Numbered from the stretch's first letter, positions 1-6,798 are shown. The stretch is DNA of 9,293 bases from Massilia sp. (GCA_003520365.1 DOUW01000133.1:8717-18009); one strand, 5' to 3'. Translations and numbers: made by a program. The notes: a model not told the origin generated them from the sequence alone.

Positions 1-343
1 GGAAGTCACGCACGCGCGGCAGGGCCACGGTGATGAAGCGGTCCAGGAACTCGTACATGCGGGCGCCGCGCAGGGTCACCATCGTGCCGATCGGGTAGCC
101 TTCGCGGATCTTGAAACCTGCGATTGCCTTGCGTGCCTTGGTGACGACCGGCTTCTGGCCGGCGATCTTGGTCAGGTCGCCCACTGCGTGTTCGATGACC
201 TTCTTGTCTGCGACAGCTTCCGACAGACCCATGTTCAGGGTGATCTTGGTCAGGCGCGGCACTTCCATCACCGACTTGTAGCCGAATTTCTCGGTCAGGT
301 CAGCGACGACTTTTTCTTTGTAGAATTGTTGGAGACGGGCCAT
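1..343 (-). CDS. rplE: 50S ribosomal protein L5, 5' part (runs off left edge)
   Basis: L5 binds 5S rRNA and helps form the central protuberance of the large subunit. Translating the minus strand from the ATG at 343 gives an open frame of 114 codons to the window edge. It begins [20 protein letters not shown] and contains [15 protein letters not shown] (about residues 29-43), [20 protein letters not shown] (63-82) and [17 protein letters not shown] (86-102), all typical of bacterial L5. The usual length is about 179 aa, so roughly the last third is outside. The start codon lies 4 bp after the rplX stop. The only Shine-Dalgarno-like sequence is AAGG inside the rplX end, so coupling to rplX translation is likely. 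Third gene of the spc operon. In E. coli the S8 repressor acts near this start; I did not identify that site here. Confidence 0.97.
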   Translation of the reverse strand, partial: MARLQQFYKEKVVADLTEKFGYKSVMEVPRLTKITLNMGLSEAVADKKVIEHAVGDLTKIAGQKPVVTKARKAIAGFKIREGYPIGTMVTLRGARMYEFLDRFITVALPRVRDF

Positions 344-347
344 GATC

Positions 348-662
348 TTAAACCTTCACAACTTCGCCGGAGGACTTGTAGACGCGGACTTTCTTGCCGT
401 CCTGGTCTTTGAAGCCTACGCGGTCAGCCTTGCCGGTCGCGGCGTTGAACAGCGCGACGTTGGAGACGTGAATCGGCATCGCCTTGTCGACGATACCACC
501 AGTGACGCCGGTCATCGGGTTCGGCTTGACGGCCTTCTTGGCCACGTTCACGCCGTCGACGATCACGTGCTCGGCGTCGACGCGACGCGAAACCACGCCA
601 CGCTTGCCCTTGTCTTTACCGGTCAAAACGATGACTTCGTCGTTTTTACGAATCTTATCCAT
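348..662 (-). CDS. rplX: 50S ribosomal protein L24
   Basis: L24 is an early assembly-initiating protein of the large subunit that binds the 5' end of 23S rRNA. The 104-aa product starts [20 protein letters not shown], the KOW-type beta-barrel start of the family (residues about 5-35). [14 protein letters not shown] (39-52) and the basic tail [15 protein letters not shown] complete a full-length protein; E. coli L24 is of similar size. The start has a clear AAGGAG five bases upstream. It sits 9 bp after rplN and 4 bp before rplE in the usual spc order. Nothing is odd in this gene. Confidence 0.98.
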   Translation of the reverse strand: MDKIRKNDEVIVLTGKDKGKRGVVSRRVDAEHVIVDGVNVAKKAVKPNPMTGVTGGIVDKAMPIHVSNVALFNAATGKADRVGFKDQDGKKVRVYKSSGEVVKV

Positions 663-671
663 TGCGACTCC

Positions 672-1040
672 TTACAGAACTTCAGGTGCCAGGGACACGA
701 TCTTCATGAACTTTTCGGTACGCAGCTCGCGCGTGACCGGTCCGAAGATACGGGTACCAATCGGTTCCAGCTTGGAATTCAGCAGGACAGCGGCGTTGCC
801 GTCGAACTTCACCAGGGAGCCGTCTTGGCGGCGCACACCTTTGGCGGTACGCACAACCACAGCGTTATAAATTTCACCTTTTTTGACGCGACCACGTGGC
901 GCAGCAACCTTGACGGTTACCTTGATGATGTCGCCAATGCTCGCATAACGGCGCTTGGAGCCGCCCAATACCTTGATGCACAGTACTTCTTTCGCACCGG
1001 TATTGTCGGCCACTTCGAGCCGGCTTTCAGTTTGAATCAT
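672..1040 (-). CDS. rplN: 50S ribosomal protein L14
   Basis: L14 binds 23S rRNA at the subunit interface, contributes to an intersubunit bridge, and is the docking site of the silencing factor RsfS. The protein has 122 residues, the usual length. It begins [20 protein letters not shown] and includes the L14 signature region [19 protein letters not shown] (about 50-68). The C-terminus is [19 protein letters not shown]. The ATG at 1040 is kept because it gives the canonical N-terminus; GGGA/GAAAG upstream is a weak Shine-Dalgarno. It is the first gene of the spc operon, separated from rpsQ by a 231-bp structured gap. That matches the S10/spc operon boundary known from E. coli, so its own promoter is expected in that gap. 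I could not pick out a convincing one. Confidence 0.98.
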   Translation of the reverse strand: MIQTESRLEVADNTGAKEVLCIKVLGGSKRRYASIGDIIKVTVKVAAPRGRVKKGEIYNAVVVRTAKGVRRQDGSLVKFDGNAAVLLNSKLEPIGTRIFGPVTRELRTEKFMKIVSLAPEVL

Positions 1041-1118
1041 AGTATTTTCTTTCCCAACTTAAGCCGAAGAAACCCCACGGCGAACCGTAGGCCTGCGGTC
1101 AGTCTTGGTCCCGCCGTC

Positions 1119-1221
1119 CGCTCAATGCATGAGCGTCCGATTGGGTGATTGGACTTTCCAATAGCTTCGTACAGGCCGCAGTTACCGAGGGGGACAAACT
1201 GCGGCAACACATGAACGAAGC
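1119..1221 (-). other. Structured leader upstream of rplN (stacked stem-loops)
   Basis: The S10/spc gap (1041-1271) holds several inverted repeats besides the terminator-like hairpin. GCCGCAGTT at 1175-1183 pairs with AACTGCGGC at 1197-1205 (9 bp). It is enclosed by GCTTCGT at 1164-1170 and ACGAAGC at 1215-1221 (7 bp). TTGGA/TCCAA (1149-1153 with 1157-1161) and CGCTCA/TGAGCG (1119-1124 with 1130-1135) form shorter hairpins. The outer stem shares bases 1220-1221 with the hairpin at 1220-1248, so the two would compete slightly. Such structure fits an untranslated leader or the 3' end of the S10 transcript. No ribosomal-protein binding motif was recognised. Confidence 0.5.
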
Positions 1222-1248
1222 CCGCTAGTATCTCAGATACCAGCGGGC
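1220..1248 (-). terminator. Hairpin at the end of the S10 operon
   Basis: On the minus strand GCCCGCTGGTATC and GATACTAGCGGGC form a 13-bp stem with one G-U pair and a 3-nt loop. It starts 23 bp after the rpsQ stop codon. The following bases, TTCGTT, are only mildly U-rich, so this is either a weak intrinsic terminator or a 3'-stabilising/processing hairpin at the S10/spc boundary. Partial read-through into rplN is plausible. Confidence 0.6.
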
Positions 1249-1271
1249 CCCGCAAGACAAATTTTCAGGCT

Positions 1272-1544
1272 TTACAGAACCTGTGCGACCTGTACAACAC
1301 GGGTCACGGTCCACGCCTTCGTCTTCGAGATCGGGCGACCTTCCTGGATCTCGACCGTGTCGCCGGTCTTGGCCTGGTTGGTCTCGTCGTGCGCGTGGTA
1401 CTTGTTCGAGCGCACGATGATCTTGCCGTACAGCGGGTGCTTCACGTGACGCTCGATCAGGACGGTCACCGTCTTGTCCATTTTGTCGGACACGACCTTG
1501 CCGACCAGCGTACGCTTCAGCGCCGTTTTAGTGGTGTCGTTCAT
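1272..1544 (-). CDS. rpsQ: 30S ribosomal protein S17
   Basis: S17 is a primary 16S rRNA-binding protein of the small subunit body with an OB fold. The 90-aa product begins [20 protein letters not shown]. It carries the family core [20 protein letters not shown] (about 21-40), KYHAHDE (48-54) and [18 protein letters not shown] (61-78). Its ATG overlaps the rpmC stop as ATGA (1541-1544), implying translational coupling; GAAGGA lies upstream of the start. It is the last gene of the S10 operon, and the hairpin at 1220-1248 follows it. Confidence 0.98.
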   Translation of the reverse strand: MNDTTKTALKRTLVGKVVSDKMDKTVTVLIERHVKHPLYGKIIVRSNKYHAHDETNQAKTGDTVEIQEGRPISKTKAWTVTRVVQVAQVL

Positions 1545-1732
1545 TTGGCTTCCTTCGAGTTCATCACAGTCTTCACACGCGCGATGTCGCGACGTACTTT
1601 CTTGAGCTGCGCGGTATTGCCCAGCTGCTGGGTAGCGATTTGCATGCGCAGGCCGAACTGGGCCTTCAGCAGCTCATTCAGCTCCTTCTGCAGCGCTTCC
1701 TGGTCCTTGCCGCGGAGTTCCGATGCTTTCAT
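1541..1732 (-). CDS. rpmC: 50S ribosomal protein L29
   Basis: L29 is a small helical protein beside the peptide exit tunnel, near the docking site of SRP and trigger factor. From the ATG at 1732 the product has 63 aa, starting [20 protein letters not shown] and ending in [18 protein letters not shown], two helices as in the family. A TTG two codons upstream (1738) is in frame, but AGGAG occupies 1739-1743. It would have no spacing to that TTG, whereas it has an ideal 6-nt spacing to the ATG at 1732. The start is 12 bp after the rplP stop, and its stop overlaps rpsQ by 4 bp. Confidence 0.97.
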   Translation of the reverse strand: MKASELRGKDQEALQKELNELLKAQFGLRMQIATQQLGNTAQLKKVRRDIARVKTVMNSKEAK

Positions 1733-1744
1733 ATTCAACTCCTG

Positions 1745-2164
1745 TTATTGGCCGACTTGACGGACCACGAAAGTGGTCGCCAGCGGCAGTTTGGCAGCGG
1801 CCAGGCGGAACGCTTCGCGCGCCAGTTCTTCAGCAACGCCGTCCATCTCGTACAGGACTTTGCCTGGCTGGATTTCAGCGACGTAGTACTCCGGATTACC
1901 TTTACCGTTACCCATACGGACTTCGGCCGGCTTGTTCGAGATCGGCTTGTCCGGGAAGATACGGATCCAGATACGGCCGCCACGCTTGATGTGACGGGTC
2001 ATCGCACGACGTGCGGCTTCGATCTGGCGTGCGGTGATACGGCCGCGGGCAACTGCCTTCAGGCCGAATTCGCCGAACGACACAGCGGTGCCGCGGCTGT
2101 GCGAAATGCCGGTGTTACGGCCCTTCTGCTCTTTACGATACTTTCTGCGGGATGGCTGCAGCAT
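1745..2164 (-). CDS. rplP: 50S ribosomal protein L16
   Basis: L16 organises the A-site tRNA region near the peptidyl transferase centre and is a late assembly protein. The 139-aa product has the canonical start [19 protein letters not shown], then [13 protein letters not shown] (about 25-37) and the conserved loop [16 protein letters not shown] (81-96). Arg83 in that loop aligns with E. coli Arg81, which the oxygenase RoxA/YcfD hydroxylates. Whether that happens here is not known. Full length. The gene starts 2 bp after the rpsC stop. Confidence 0.98.
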   Translation of the reverse strand: MLQPSRRKYRKEQKGRNTGISHSRGTAVSFGEFGLKAVARGRITARQIEAARRAMTRHIKRGGRIWIRIFPDKPISNKPAEVRMGNGKGNPEYYVAEIQPGKVLYEMDGVAEELAREAFRLAAAKLPLATTFVVRQVGQ

Positions 2165-2166
2165 CT

Positions 2167-2961
2167 TTATTCTCCTGCTTTCTCAGCCGGCTTGGCAGCG
2201 GCGCGACGACCTGCTGGAGCGGCTCCTGGTTTGGCGCCTGGGCGCGGACGGCCGCCCGGCTTGCCATCATCGCGACGCGGGCCGCGTGGCTTCTTCTCGT
2301 CGGCCGGGACGTCGATCACAGGTGCTTCGCCCGTTGCCGAACGATCGCCCTTGTAGACCCACACCTTGACGCCGATGATGCCGTAGGTGGTCGATGCTTC
2401 GCTGGTGCCGTAGTCGATGTCGGCGCGCAGGGTGTGCAGAGGCACACGGCCTTCGCGGTACCATTCGGTACGTGCGATCTCGATGCCGTTCAGGCGGCCC
2501 GACGACATGATCTTGATGCCGACAGCGCCCAGACGCATGGCGTTCTGCATCGCGCGCTTCATGGCGCGACGGAACATGATGCGCTTTTCGAGCTGCTGCG
2601 AGATCGAGTCGGCGATCAGCTGCGAATCGATTTCCGGCTTGCGGATCTCTTCGATATTGACGTGCACAGGCACGCCCATGATCTTCGTCAGCGACGACTT
2701 CAGCACTTCGATGTCTTCGCCCTTCTTGCCGATCACGACGCCTGGACGCGACGAGTAGATCGTGAAGCGTGCGTTCTTGGCAGGACGCTCGATGACGATA
2801 CGGCCGACCGAAGCGTTCTTCAGCTTCTTCTTCAGGAAAGCGCGAGCTTCCAGGTCTTCCTTCAGCATGTCGGCGAAGTTGCCGTTGCCAGCGTACCAGC
2901 GCGACGCCCAGTTACGGGTGACCGCCAGGCGGAAGCCGGTTGGGTGGATTTTCTGACCCAT
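2167..2961 (-). CDS. rpsC: 30S ribosomal protein S3 with basic C-terminal tail
   Basis: S3 lines the mRNA entry channel of the small subunit. The 264-aa product starts [21 protein letters not shown] domain carries its GKKG loop at residues 78-81 (context [15 protein letters not shown]), followed by the S3 C-terminal domain. Residues R131, R132 and K135, implicated in E. coli S3 mRNA helicase activity, are all present ([10 protein letters not shown]). After about residue 215 comes a Pro/Gly/Ala/Lys/Arg-rich tail with no fold, some 30 residues longer overall than the 233-aa E. coli protein. Such tails are, as far as I recall, common in betaproteobacterial S3. The start has AAGGGG 7 nt upstream and lies 11 bp after rplV. 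Confidence 0.98.
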   Translation of the reverse strand: MGQKIHPTGFRLAVTRNWASRWYAGNGNFADMLKEDLEARAFLKKKLKNASVGRIVIERPAKNARFTIYSSRPGVVIGKKGEDIEVLKSSLTKIMGVPVHVNIEEIRKPEIDSQLIADSISQQLEKRIMFRRAMKRAMQNAMRLGAVGIKIMSSGRLNGIEIARTEWYREGRVPLHTLRADIDYGTSEASTTYGIIGVKVWVYKGDRSATGEAPVIDVPADEKKPRGPRRDDGKPGGRPRPGAKPGAAPAGRRAAAKPAEKAGE

Positions 2962-2972
2962 CGTGTGACCCC

Positions 2973-3302
2973 TTAGTTACCGACAGTCACGTAGATGTGA
3001 CAGGATTGTTTCGAAATACGATCGCCGCGGCCCTTCGCACGTGCGGTGAAGCGCTTCAGGATCGGGCCCTTTTCGACGTAGATCTGGGTGACCTTCAGCT
3101 CGTCGATGTCGGCGCCATCATTGTGTTCCGCGTTGGCGATTGCCGACTCCAGAACCTTCTTGATGATGGTCGCGCCCTTCTTCGGGCTGAACTGCAGAAT
3201 GTTGAGTGCTGCGTCAACCTTCTTGCCACGGATCAGGTCCGCAACCAGGCGGCCCTTCTGTTCCGACAGGCGAACGCCTTTGAGGATTGCTTTAGTTTCC
3301 AT
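2973..3302 (-). CDS. rplV: 50S ribosomal protein L22
   Basis: L22 contacts all 23S rRNA domains, and its extended beta-hairpin lines the exit tunnel, where erythromycin resistance mutations arise. The 109-aa protein starts [20 protein letters not shown], continues with [16 protein letters not shown] (about 23-38), and ends in the hairpin and tail region [20 protein letters not shown] and [10 protein letters not shown]. That is the standard length of about 110. Its ATG overlaps the rpsS stop by one base (TAATG at 3300-3304), so the two genes should be translationally coupled. No tunnel-hairpin insertion or deletion is apparent. Confidence 0.98.
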   Translation of the reverse strand: METKAILKGVRLSEQKGRLVADLIRGKKVDAALNILQFSPKKGATIIKKVLESAIANAEHNDGADIDELKVTQIYVEKGPILKRFTARAKGRGDRISKQSCHIYVTVGN

Positions 3303-3577
3303 TATCGTTTCGCCTTCTTGTCAGCAGCGTGGCCCTTGAACGTACGGGTCAGCGCGAATTCGCCGAGCTTGTGGCCGACCATGTTCTCCGAGACGTACAC
3401 CGGCACGTGCAGCTTGCCGTTGTGGACAGCGATCGTCAGACCGATGAAGTCCGGAGTGATCGTCGAGCGGCGCGACCAGGTTTTGACTGGCTTCTTGTCT
3501 TTGGTCGCTTGCGCGGCTTCGACTTTTTTCACCAGGTGGGCGTCAACGAACGGCCCTTTTTTCAATGAACGAGTCAT
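3302..3577 (-). CDS. rpsS: 30S ribosomal protein S19
   Basis: S19 is in the head of the small subunit, pairs with S13, and contacts 23S rRNA/L5 across an intersubunit bridge. The 91-aa product starts [20 protein letters not shown] and has the family signature [20 protein letters not shown] (about 34-53), with [19 protein letters not shown] following (60-78). The tail is lysine/arginine rich. Full length. It begins 9 bp after rplB and overlaps rplV by one base. Confidence 0.98.
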   Translation of the reverse strand: MTRSLKKGPFVDAHLVKKVEAAQATKDKKPVKTWSRRSTITPDFIGLTIAVHNGKLHVPVYVSENMVGHKLGEFALTRTFKGHAADKKAKR

Positions 3578-3586
3578 GATTTATCC

Positions 3587-4414
3587 TTATTTCTTGCCGC
3601 GGCGCGAGACGATCATCGACGAAGTGCGCTTGTTCGAACGCGTCTTCTTGCCCTTGGTCTGCTGGCCCCATGGCGACACCGGATGACGACCGGCAGCCGT
3701 ACGGCCTTCACCACCACCGTGCGGGTGGTCGATCGGGTTCATGACCACACCGCGAACGGTCGGACGAACACCGCGCCAGCGCATCGCACCAGCTTTACCG
3801 ATCTTGCGCAGGTTGTGCTCGCCGTTGCCGACTTCGCCAACCGTCGCGCGGCACTCGATGTGCACGCGGCGCACTTCACCCGAGCGCAGGCGAACCTGGG
3901 CGTAGGTGCCTTCACGGGCCATCAGGACCACGCCGGCGCCGGCGGTACGGGCCATCTGGGCACCCTTACCTGGCAGCATTTCGACGCAGTGCATGGTGGT
4001 GCCGACCGGGATGTTACGGATCGGCAGGCAGTTACCCGACTTGATCGGCGCTTCCGAGCCGTTCATGACGGTATCGCCCACAGCCATGCCTTTGGTGGCG
4101 ATGATGTACGCACGATGACCGTCGGCGTAGCACACCAGAGCGATGTGCGCGCTGCGGTTCGGGTCGTATTCGATACGCTCGACCTTGGCCGGGATACCGT
4201 CCTTGTTGCGCTTGAAGTCAACCAGGCGGTAGTGATGCTTGTGACCACCGCCGATGTGGCGGGTGGTGATGTGACCGTTGTTGTTACGGCCAGCGGTCTT
4301 CGATTTCTTCTCAACCAGGGCTGCGAACGGACGACCTTTGTACAGGTCGGCGTTCACAACCTTCACCATGCCGCGGCGGCCTGGGGAGGTTGGCTTCATC
4401 TTAACGAGTGCCAT
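3587..4414 (-). CDS. rplB: 50S ribosomal protein L2
   Basis: L2 is one of the most conserved large-subunit proteins. It is needed for subunit association and peptidyl transferase activity. The 275-aa product starts [20 protein letters not shown], has an OB-fold region (about 60-130) and an SH3-like region (130-200), then the signature [13 protein letters not shown] (226-238). The histidine at 230 corresponds to the functionally important E. coli His229. The basic tail [21 protein letters not shown] is present in full. Its ATG shares one base with the rplW stop (TAATG around 4414). Confidence 0.99.
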   Translation of the reverse strand: MALVKMKPTSPGRRGMVKVVNADLYKGRPFAALVEKKSKTAGRNNNGHITTRHIGGGHKHHYRLVDFKRNKDGIPAKVERIEYDPNRSAHIALVCYADGHRAYIIATKGMAVGDTVMNGSEAPIKSGNCLPIRNIPVGTTMHCVEMLPGKGAQMARTAGAGVVLMAREGTYAQVRLRSGEVRRVHIECRATVGEVGNGEHNLRKIGKAGAMRWRGVRPTVRGVVMNPIDHPHGGGEGRTAAGRHPVSPWGQQTKGKKTRSNKRTSSMIVSRRGKK

Positions 4415-4731
4415 TATTTAGCCTCCTCGACAAAATTGATTTCCTGGCCTGGCTTCAGGCACACGAAAGCGCGCTTGGTGTGGTTGCGGCGACCGGTGAA
4501 ACGACCTGCACGCTTCTGCTTGCCTTCGCGGTTCACGGTTTGCACCGATTCCACTTCGACTTTGAACAGCAGTTCGACGGCAGCCTTGATTTCCGGCTTG
4601 GTTGCGTCCGGCAGAACCTTGAACACGATCTGCTCGTTCTTTTCCGCGACGAAGGTGGCCTTCTCGGAAATGACCGGAGCCAGCAGCACCTTCATCAGGC
4701 GCTCTTCGCTAAATTTGATTGCGGTGCTCAT
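4414..4731 (-). CDS. rplW: 50S ribosomal protein L23
   Basis: L23 sits at the tunnel exit and is the ribosomal docking site for trigger factor and SRP. The 105-aa protein starts [20 protein letters not shown], continues with [20 protein letters not shown] (about 21-40) and [16 protein letters not shown] (45-60). It has the basic loop [19 protein letters not shown] (about 70-88). Length is normal. The start overlaps the rplD stop as ATGA (4728-4731) and its stop overlaps rplB, so it is coupled on both sides. Confidence 0.98.
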   Translation of the reverse strand: MSTAIKFSEERLMKVLLAPVISEKATFVAEKNEQIVFKVLPDATKPEIKAAVELLFKVEVESVQTVNREGKQKRAGRFTGRRNHTKRAFVCLKPGQEINFVEEAK

Positions 4732-5348
4732 GCGTACATCTCCTCGATCTTGGCCAGAGCAGCTTTGGTGACCAGGACTTTCTTGTAGAACACCAGCGAC
4801 ATCGGATCGGCCGCTTTCGGCTCGACGACCAGCACGTTCGGCAGGTTGCGCGATGCCAGTTCCAGGTTTTCATCGATGGTGTCGGTGATCACCAGGACCG
4901 ATTCCAGGCCCATGCCCTGCAGCTTTTGCGACAGCAGCTTGGTCTTCGGAGCTTCGATCGACAGGTTTTCGACAACGTTCAGACGGCCTTCGCGGGCCAG
5001 CTGCGAGAAGATCGAGCAGATACCTGCGCGGAACATCTTCTTGTTGACCTTGTGCGAGAAGTTCTCGTCCGGGGTGTTCGGGAAGATACGACCACCGCCG
5101 CGCCACAGAGGCGACGACGACATACCAGCACGAGCGCGGCCGGTGCCCTTCTGGCGCCATGGCTTCTTCGTGGTGTGGCTGACTTCTTCACGGTCTTTCT
5201 GCTTGCGGTTGCCGCTGCGTGCGTTAGCAGCGTAGGCGACCACGACCTGGTGAATCAGGGCTTCGTTGTATTCGCGGCCGAACACGGTATCGGCGGCGGC
5301 AACGCCGGCGCCAGCTTGACCTTGCTCATTCAGGAGCTGAAGTTCCAT
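4728..5348 (-). CDS. rplD: 50S ribosomal protein L4
   Basis: L4 binds 23S rRNA domain I and forms part of the tunnel constriction. In enterobacteria it also represses its own operon through the S10 leader, by transcription attenuation and translational block. The 206-aa product starts [20 protein letters not shown]. The long tunnel loop [20 protein letters not shown] (about 61-80) is followed by [17 protein letters not shown]. The C-terminal domain is complete ([17 protein letters not shown]). The ATG lies 2 bp after the rplC stop, with AGGAG overlapping the end of rplC. If L4 autoregulation exists here, the hairpin and U-tract in the rplC leader (6056-6089) is the natural target. That is inference. 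Confidence 0.98.
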   Translation of the reverse strand: MELQLLNEQGQAGAGVAAADTVFGREYNEALIHQVVVAYAANARSGNRKQKDREEVSHTTKKPWRQKGTGRARAGMSSSPLWRGGGRIFPNTPDENFSHKVNKKMFRAGICSIFSQLAREGRLNVVENLSIEAPKTKLLSQKLQGMGLESVLVITDTIDENLELASRNLPNVLVVEPKAADPMSLVFYKKVLVTKAALAKIEEMYA

Positions 5349-5350
5349 AT

Positions 5351-6007
5351 TTAAGCTCCTTTCTTGGCTTTGACTTTGACAGCCGGCTTGACGATCACTT
5401 GACCGTTCTTGGCGCCAGGAACGGCACCTTTCACCAGCAGCAGTTGACGCTCAGCGTCGATACGAGCGATTTCCAGGTTCTGGGTGGTGACGGTAACGTC
5501 GCCCATGTGACCGGTCATGCGCTTGCCAGGGAACACGCGGCCCGGATCCTGCGCCATACCGATGGAGCCAGGAACGTTGTGCGAACGCGAGTTACCGTGG
5601 GTTGCACGGCCCGATGCGAAGTTGTAACGCTTGATGGTACCGGCGTAGCCCTTACCGATCGAGGTGCCTTGCACGTCGATTTTCTGGCCGACTTCGAACA
5701 GCGAAACGTTGACGGCGTCGCCGGCTTTGAGTTCGGCTGCCTTGGCGGCTTCGACGCGGAATTCCTTCAGCATCGTGCCGGCTTCCACGCCAGCTTTAGC
5801 GTGGTGACCCGCAACAGCCTTGGTCACGCGGGAAGCGCGACGTTGACCGAATGCGACCTGAACTGCGGCATAGCCGTCGGTTTCAGGAGTTTTGATTTGC
5901 GCAACACGGTTGTTCGATACGTCGAGCACGGTGACTGGGATCGAATCCCCGTCATCCGTGAAGATGCGCATCATGCCAACCTTGCGACCGAGAAGGCCCA
6001 GGCTCAT
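5351..6007 (-). CDS. rplC: 50S ribosomal protein L3
   Basis: L3 initiates large-subunit assembly and reaches the peptidyl transferase centre with a long loop. The 218-aa product starts [20 protein letters not shown]. It has the family signature [19 protein letters not shown] (about 130-148), then [18 protein letters not shown] (152-169). Gln153 aligns with E. coli Gln150, the PrmB methylation site. GGAG lies 5 nt before the ATG. In the usual S10 operon rpsJ (S10) comes just before rplC. Here there is none: rplC is the first gene, 273 bp from a tRNA gene, with its own promoter and leader. The protein itself is normal and slightly longer than the 209-aa E. coli protein. Confidence 0.99.
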   Translation of the reverse strand: MSLGLLGRKVGMMRIFTDDGDSIPVTVLDVSNNRVAQIKTPETDGYAAVQVAFGQRRASRVTKAVAGHHAKAGVEAGTMLKEFRVEAAKAAELKAGDAVNVSLFEVGQKIDVQGTSIGKGYAGTIKRYNFASGRATHGNSRSHNVPGSIGMAQDPGRVFPGKRMTGHMGDVTVTTQNLEIARIDAERQLLLVKGAVPGAKNGQVIVKPAVKVKAKKGA

Positions 6008-6055
6008 TTTTTCTCCATTCCCACCTACGATTGGGCGGGGGTTGTTTAACTACTA

Positions 6056-6089
6056 GAAAAAGTACGGATCCAAAAGGATGAATCCATAC
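6056..6089 (-). promoter_or_regulatory. Hairpin plus U-tract in the rplC leader (candidate attenuator)
   Basis: In the minus-strand transcript GTATGGAT (6089-6082) pairs with ATCCGTAC (6069-6062), 8 bp with one G-U pair. A 12-nt apical region can itself form CC-TTTT-GG. A run of five U (6061-6057) follows directly. This has the form of an intrinsic terminator about 40 nt into the transcript and 49 nt before the rplC start. A competing inner hairpin, ATCC-TTTT-GGAT, is also possible. The arrangement recalls the L4-responsive attenuator of the E. coli S10 leader, but the leader is much shorter and no L4 site was recognised. Confidence 0.5.
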
Positions 6090-6100
6090 CGAAGCCGGCT

Positions 6101-6129
6101 AGTATAGCGCGCAAAAGGGCTTGACGCAA
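6101..6129 (-). promoter_or_regulatory. Sigma70-like promoter of the S10 operon (rplC)
   Basis: On the minus strand, -35 TTGCGT (6129-6124), a 17-bp spacer and -10 TATACT (6106-6101; 5 of 6 to consensus). The predicted start is near 6094, giving a leader of about 87 nt before the rplC ATG. The -35 is only 3 of 6 and lies inside an inverted repeat (6125-6162). It is the best promoter-like match in the tRNA-rplC interval. Confidence 0.55.
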
Positions 6130-6162
6130 CAAGTTAATCGGGGGTATGTGACCCCTGTTGCG
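6125..6162. repeat. Inverted repeat overlapping the rplC -35 box
   Basis: CGCAACA (6125-6131) and TGTTGCG (6156-6162) are a perfect 7-bp inverted repeat. The arm extends inward as GGGG (6141-6144) against CCCC (6152-6155), with a 9-nt unpaired stretch on one side. One arm covers the putative -35 hexamer of rplC. On the plus strand CATTTTT follows, but no plus-strand gene ends here, so a terminator role is unlikely. It could be an operator or chance structure. Confidence 0.35.
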
Positions 6163-6214
6163 CATTTTTCGCAGTAGCGTGGAGAAGAAGGAATCTGGCC
6201 TAGCTGGCCAGCAC

Positions 6215-6240
6215 AGAAAAGGCACCAATGCGCCTTTTCT
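6215..6240 (-). terminator. Intrinsic terminator of the tRNA-Val gene
   Basis: AGAAAAGGC (minus strand 6240-6232) and GCCTTTTCT (6223-6215) form a 9-bp stem with an 8-nt loop. The 3' arm itself supplies the U-rich stretch. It lies 41 bp after the 3' CCA of the tRNA, as expected for its terminator. A second perfect hairpin, CTGGCC-TAGCT-GGCCAG (6195-6211), follows immediately downstream and may be a backup or an unrelated palindrome. Confidence 0.7.
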
Positions 6241-6280
6241 CTGCAGAACCGCGAAGGGCTCTGCGCATAGTTGAAGTGTT

Positions 6281-6357
6281 TGGTGGGCGGTGCAGGATTC
6301 GAACCTGCGACCCCTTGGATGTCGACCAAGTATTCTAACCAACTGAACTAACCGCCC
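6281..6357 (-). tRNA. tRNA-Val (anticodon GAC), with C at position 33
   Basis: The 77-nt minus-strand gene folds into a full cloverleaf. The acceptor stem is GGGCGGT/ACCGCCC, and the D-arm contains AGTTGGTTA. The anticodon stem is CTTGG/CCAAG with loop TCGACAT. The variable loop is GGGTC and the T-arm is GCAGG-TTCGAAT-CCTGC. Discriminator A and an encoded CCA (6283-6281) complete the 3' end. Anticodon GAC (plus-strand 6321-6323) reads the valine codon GUC, and discriminator A with A35/C36 fits valine identity. The loop has C where U33 is nearly invariant. Structurally the gene looks intact and it has its own promoter and terminator. The D-arm resembles tRNA-Asp, but the anticodon and discriminator argue against Asp. 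Confidence 0.93.
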
Positions 6358-6367
6358 GAGGTCCCGC

Positions 6368-6396
6368 ATTATAGGGAAGGCATCGACGGTTTGCAA
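6368..6396 (-). promoter_or_regulatory. Sigma70 promoter of the tRNA-Val gene
   Basis: Minus strand: -35 TTGCAA (6396-6391; 4 of 6), a 17-bp spacer, and a perfect -10 TATAAT (6373-6368). The predicted start falls around 6361, a few bases before the mature 5' end at 6357. GCGGG follows the -10, a GC-rich discriminator typical of stringently controlled stable-RNA promoters. Confidence 0.75.
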
Positions 6397-6436
6397 TAGC
6401 TGAGTTTGAGAAATGTTTTTGGGGCGCTTGCCTTCA

Positions 6437-6673
6437 GGTGCGCAGGCGTTTGTGGGGCTGTTGCCTGCCCTGTCCGCGGTTCGCATGATCCGCGTGGGCA
6501 CGAGTGCCCACCCTACGGGAGGCGCCGCGGACTCGCGGCCGGAAAAGGCGAAAGCGGTTTCGGTGTTTGCCGCCGCGAGTCGGCGGCCTGTCCTGTAGGG
6601 TGGGCACCTGTGCCCACGCGGATCATGAATACCGATAACGGCACAGGCAACAGCCCCACGCCCGCCGCGCACC
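6437..6673. repeat. Nested palindromic repeat element (REPIN/MITE-like)
   Basis: This fills half of the 498-bp gene-free stretch between the tRNA and terD. Two 33-bp units (6484-6516 and 6595-6627) are inverted copies matching at 31 of 33 positions. Each contains the palindrome GTGGGCAC-NN-GTGCCCAC flanked by CATGATCCGC and CCTAC. Outside them is a second perfect inverted pair of 16 bp, GTGGGGCTGTTGCCTG (6452-6467) and its complement (6644-6659), then GGTGCGC/GCGCACC at the ends. The interior (GACTCGCGGC against GCCGCGAGTC) is also imperfectly symmetrical. The REP units and the 16-bp pair share a centre near 6555.5; the outermost pair is offset by half a base. No transposase is encoded. The layout matches paired REP sequences mobilised in trans by RAYT (Y1) transposases, or a small MITE. 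The remaining bases, 6397-6436 and 6674-6723, show nothing I can name. Confidence 0.75.
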
Positions 6674-6723
6674 GTGCGCTAGGAAACCGCTCACCCCGCC
6701 TAAGCCTGCCATAAGGCCAGCTG

Positions 6724-6752
6724 TGTACAATCGAATAATTAACGCCTATATT
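6724..6752 (+). promoter_or_regulatory. Putative promoter of the terD gene
   Basis: TGTACA (6724-6729; 4 of 6 to TTGACA), a 17-bp spacer, and TATATT (6747-6752; 5 of 6). The predicted start is near 6759, leaving a leader of about 97 nt. TACAAT at 6726-6731 is an alternative -10, but it lacks a credible -35. Confidence 0.45.
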
Positions 6753-6755
6753 GGC

Positions 6756-6773
6756 AGTCGATGCAAATCGACT
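6756..6773. promoter_or_regulatory. Palindrome at the presumed terD start site (operator or 5' hairpin)
   Basis: AGTCGAT-GCAA-ATCGACT is a perfect 7-bp inverted repeat with a 4-nt centre. It spans the predicted transcription start just downstream of the TATATT box. As DNA it has the size and position of a repressor operator. As RNA it would be a stem capped by a GNRA (GCAA) tetraloop if transcription starts upstream of it. I cannot tell which. Confidence 0.4.
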
Positions 6774-6798
6774 CCAGGCCGGGCGGGAATCTAGGCCG

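Noticed and set aside
1037..1255. 72-codon minus-strand frame with a TTG start in the rpsQ-rplN gap
   Set aside because: It runs through the 13-bp terminator-like hairpin, has no ribosome binding site and no family resemblance, and the gap is the expected non-coding S10/spc boundary.
342..6049. Long plus-strand open frames opposite the ribosomal genes (for example 342-1148, 1640-2356, 2152-2976, 3683-4771, 4719-5354, 5399-6049)
   Set aside because: Each lies antisense to an unmistakable ribosomal protein gene, shows no recognisable domain, and is the mirror frame expected from biased GC-rich codons.
6281..6357. tRNA-Asp instead of tRNA-Val
   Set aside because: The D-arm is Asp-like, but Asp needs anticodon GTC and discriminator G. 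This gene has anticodon GAC and discriminator A. The GTC visible on the plus strand is the complement of the anticodon.
6484..6627. CRISPR repeats or insertion-sequence ends
   Set aside because: Only two units, in inverted orientation, with a symmetrical interior and no transposase or cas gene. A REP/MITE reading fits better.
6046..6714. Open frames on both strands across the tRNA and the palindromic element
   Set aside because: They translate the tRNA gene and the inverted repeats. The symmetry of the repeats produces similar peptides on both strands, a sign of non-coding repeat sequence.
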